Below are positions 62,997-64,000 of a stretch of 64,000 nt of DNA, one piece after another. The DNA comes from Pantoea sp. Lineage in GTDB: Bacteria; Pseudomonadota; Gammaproteobacteria; Enterobacterales; Enterobacteriaceae. A program made the position numbers and the translations under genes. The DNA lies in contig NZ_JAPWKD010000011.1 of the NCBI RefSeq assembly GCF_028283705.1, positions 1 through 64,000 of the forward strand. Direction: 5' to 3'. The notes under the pieces were generated by a model. It ran no database searches and was not told the DNA's origin. It saw nothing but the letters and a program-made list of their open reading frames with translations. Position 1 is the first letter of the stretch; each line of letters starts with the position of its first letter.

Positions 62997-64000
62997 ATGA
63001 GCGATAAGTCAAAACCGGCCAGGGAGGCCGGTAATTTCACCCGACGCGATTTGCTGAAAGGGGCGGTGGCCAGTGCGCTGGCTGTTCCGGCCATCAGTGT
63101 AGCGCATGGACAGAATGAAGCGATCCACAACCCTGAGGATCGTGTTGATCTTTCTCGTGAGCATGCTTTTTATGGCACTGCGGGTCAGGCGGGCATTGAG
63201 ACGCCACCGCAGCGTCATATTATGTTTATGACCTTTGATTTAACCTCGCACAATCCGCGTGATTTGCAGGTTTTGCTGGCACGCTGGTCATCCGCCATTG
63301 CGCAAATGATGCGTGGTGAAACCATTGGTCAGGTAGAACCGACCCGCACCAGCGGCGTGGGCAATGATACCGGCGAAGCGATGGATCTGGGACCCGCCTC
63401 GTTGACCGTCACCGTGGGCCTGGGGCCGCGTATTTTCAGTGAAGCGATGGGGCTGGCGGATAAAAAGCCTGCGCTGATGCGTGAGTTGATTCAGCTGCCA
63501 AGCGACAACTTCAGCCCGGAACTGACTGGCGGTGATCTCTCCATTCAGGCTTGTGCGGATGACCCTCAGGTGGCTTACCATGCGGTACGCAACCTGGCAC
63601 GTATCGCCAAATCGACAGGGACAGCGGCCACACGCTGGTCGGTATTGGGCTTTGGTCGCGCCTCGGCAGGGAAAGGGCAATCCACGCCGCGTAACCTGTT
63701 TGGTTTCAAAGACGGCACGCGCAATATCACCGAAAAAACCGATTTTAACCGGCATGTGTGGATCAAAGATGATGGCCCGGCCTGGCAGCAGCAGGGTACT
63801 TACCAGGTGGTGCGGAAGATTCGCATGCACATTGAAAACTGGGATACCGACCGCGTCAGCGATCAAAACAATGTGTTTGGACGCCATAAGCTTTCTGGCG
63901 CGCCGCTCAGCGGGCACAAAGAGTTTGATCAGCCTGATTTTGCAGTGAAAGATCAAAGCGGAGAACTCGTTATTCCGGCAACGGCGCATATCAGCCTGGC
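62997..64000 (+). CDS. efeB: EfeB DyP-type peroxidase, truncated by window end
   Basis: First 334 residues of the Tat-exported heme peroxidase of the Efe system, which oxidises ferrous iron or deferrochelates heme. The Tat motif is FTRRDLLKGAVASALAVPAI. The DyP signature is LFGFKDGTRN with catalytic Asp. It begins three bases after the efeO stop codon, so the operon order U-O-B is as in enterobacteria. The C-terminal heme-binding His region lies beyond the window. Confidence 0.93.
   Translation, partial: MSDKSKPAREAGNFTRRDLLKGAVASALAVPAISVAHGQNEAIHNPEDRVDLSREHAFYGTAGQAGIETPPQRHIMFMTFDLTSHNPRDLQVLLARWSSAIAQMMRGETIGQVEPTRTSGVGNDTGEAMDLGPASLTVTVGLGPRIFSEAMGLADKKPALMRELIQLPSDNFSPELTGGDLSIQACADDPQVAYHAVRNLARIAKSTGTAATRWSVLGFGRASAGKGQSTPRNLFGFKDGTRNITEKTDFNRHVWIKDDGPAWQQQGTYQVVRKIRMHIENWDTDRVSDQNNVFGRHKLSGAPLSGHKEFDQPDFAVKDQSGELVIPATAHISL

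Overview
The window is about 60 kb of high-G+C alphaproteobacterial DNA, very probably Rhizobiaceae (Rhizobium/Agrobacterium/Shinella/Ensifer type), followed by about 3.8 kb of different-looking DNA. The rhizobial assignment rests on four blocks: pepN, a PleC-type kinase, glnE, a two-component pair and degP next to cytochrome c maturation genes; the cycHJKL (ccmI-E-F-H) order; the feuN-feuP-feuQ operon; and an RcGTA-like gene transfer agent (GTA) cluster. From 60162 onward the composition and codon use change abruptly to an efeUOB iron-uptake operon of enterobacterial type (Pantoea/Erwinia-like by impression). It is joined inside the third codon of efeU, so it is either a transfer or, more likely, a chimeric assembly or contaminant.

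Layout. 1-4.0 kb: VapBC toxin-antitoxin, GNAT acetyltransferase, ETF-ubiquinone oxidoreductase and an atypical SDR. 4.4-8.8 kb: two-gene RND efflux operon. 8.9-13.2 kb: YegD-like Hsp70, uracil-DNA glycosylase, MFS transporter. 13.4-25.4 kb: pepN, pleC, glnE (tail-to-tail overlap with pleC), an OmpR-type two-component system, degP. 25.6-29.8 kb: ccmH, ccmF, ccmE and ccmI, which assemble c-type cytochromes in the periplasm. 30.0-32.9 kb: a lipoprotein and feuNPQ. 33.0-59.9 kb: the GTA on the minus strand, read from right to left. Its order is a possible small terminase, large terminase, portal, small membrane protein, prohead protease, major capsid, head-tail connector, head closure, a 46-aa ORF, tail terminator, major tail protein, gp10, gp10.1, tape measure, gp12, gp13, gp14, gp15 and a holin-like protein. 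A GH19-type endolysin lies beside the terminase.

The GTA set looks complete but is interrupted by non-structural inserts. Between terminase and portal are metabolic and periplasmic genes. Between portal and the next gene is a ParE/RHH toxin-antitoxin pair. Between tail terminator and major tail protein are an HxlR regulator, NmrA protein and MFS transporter. Between gp10.1 and tape measure is a broken DUF559 nuclease with palindromic repeats. Between gp14 and gp15 are two tandem 360-bp-period units, each with its own promoter, structured leader, 29-codon ORF and hairpin. These units resemble type I toxin mRNAs and are the best candidate here for something undescribed.

Caution: at least 13 otherwise intact, mostly conserved genes carry single-base indels, most of them in short homopolymers (mdtA-like, pepN, glnE, ccmF three times, ccmI, feuQ, gp15, gp12, gp9, HxlR, an MFS gene, a phosphodiesterase), and a DUF559 gene carries another. 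This pattern looks like sequencing error in a draft assembly rather than gene decay. Such genes are given here as one CDS across the shift. No tRNA, rRNA, CRISPR array or insertion sequence was recognised.
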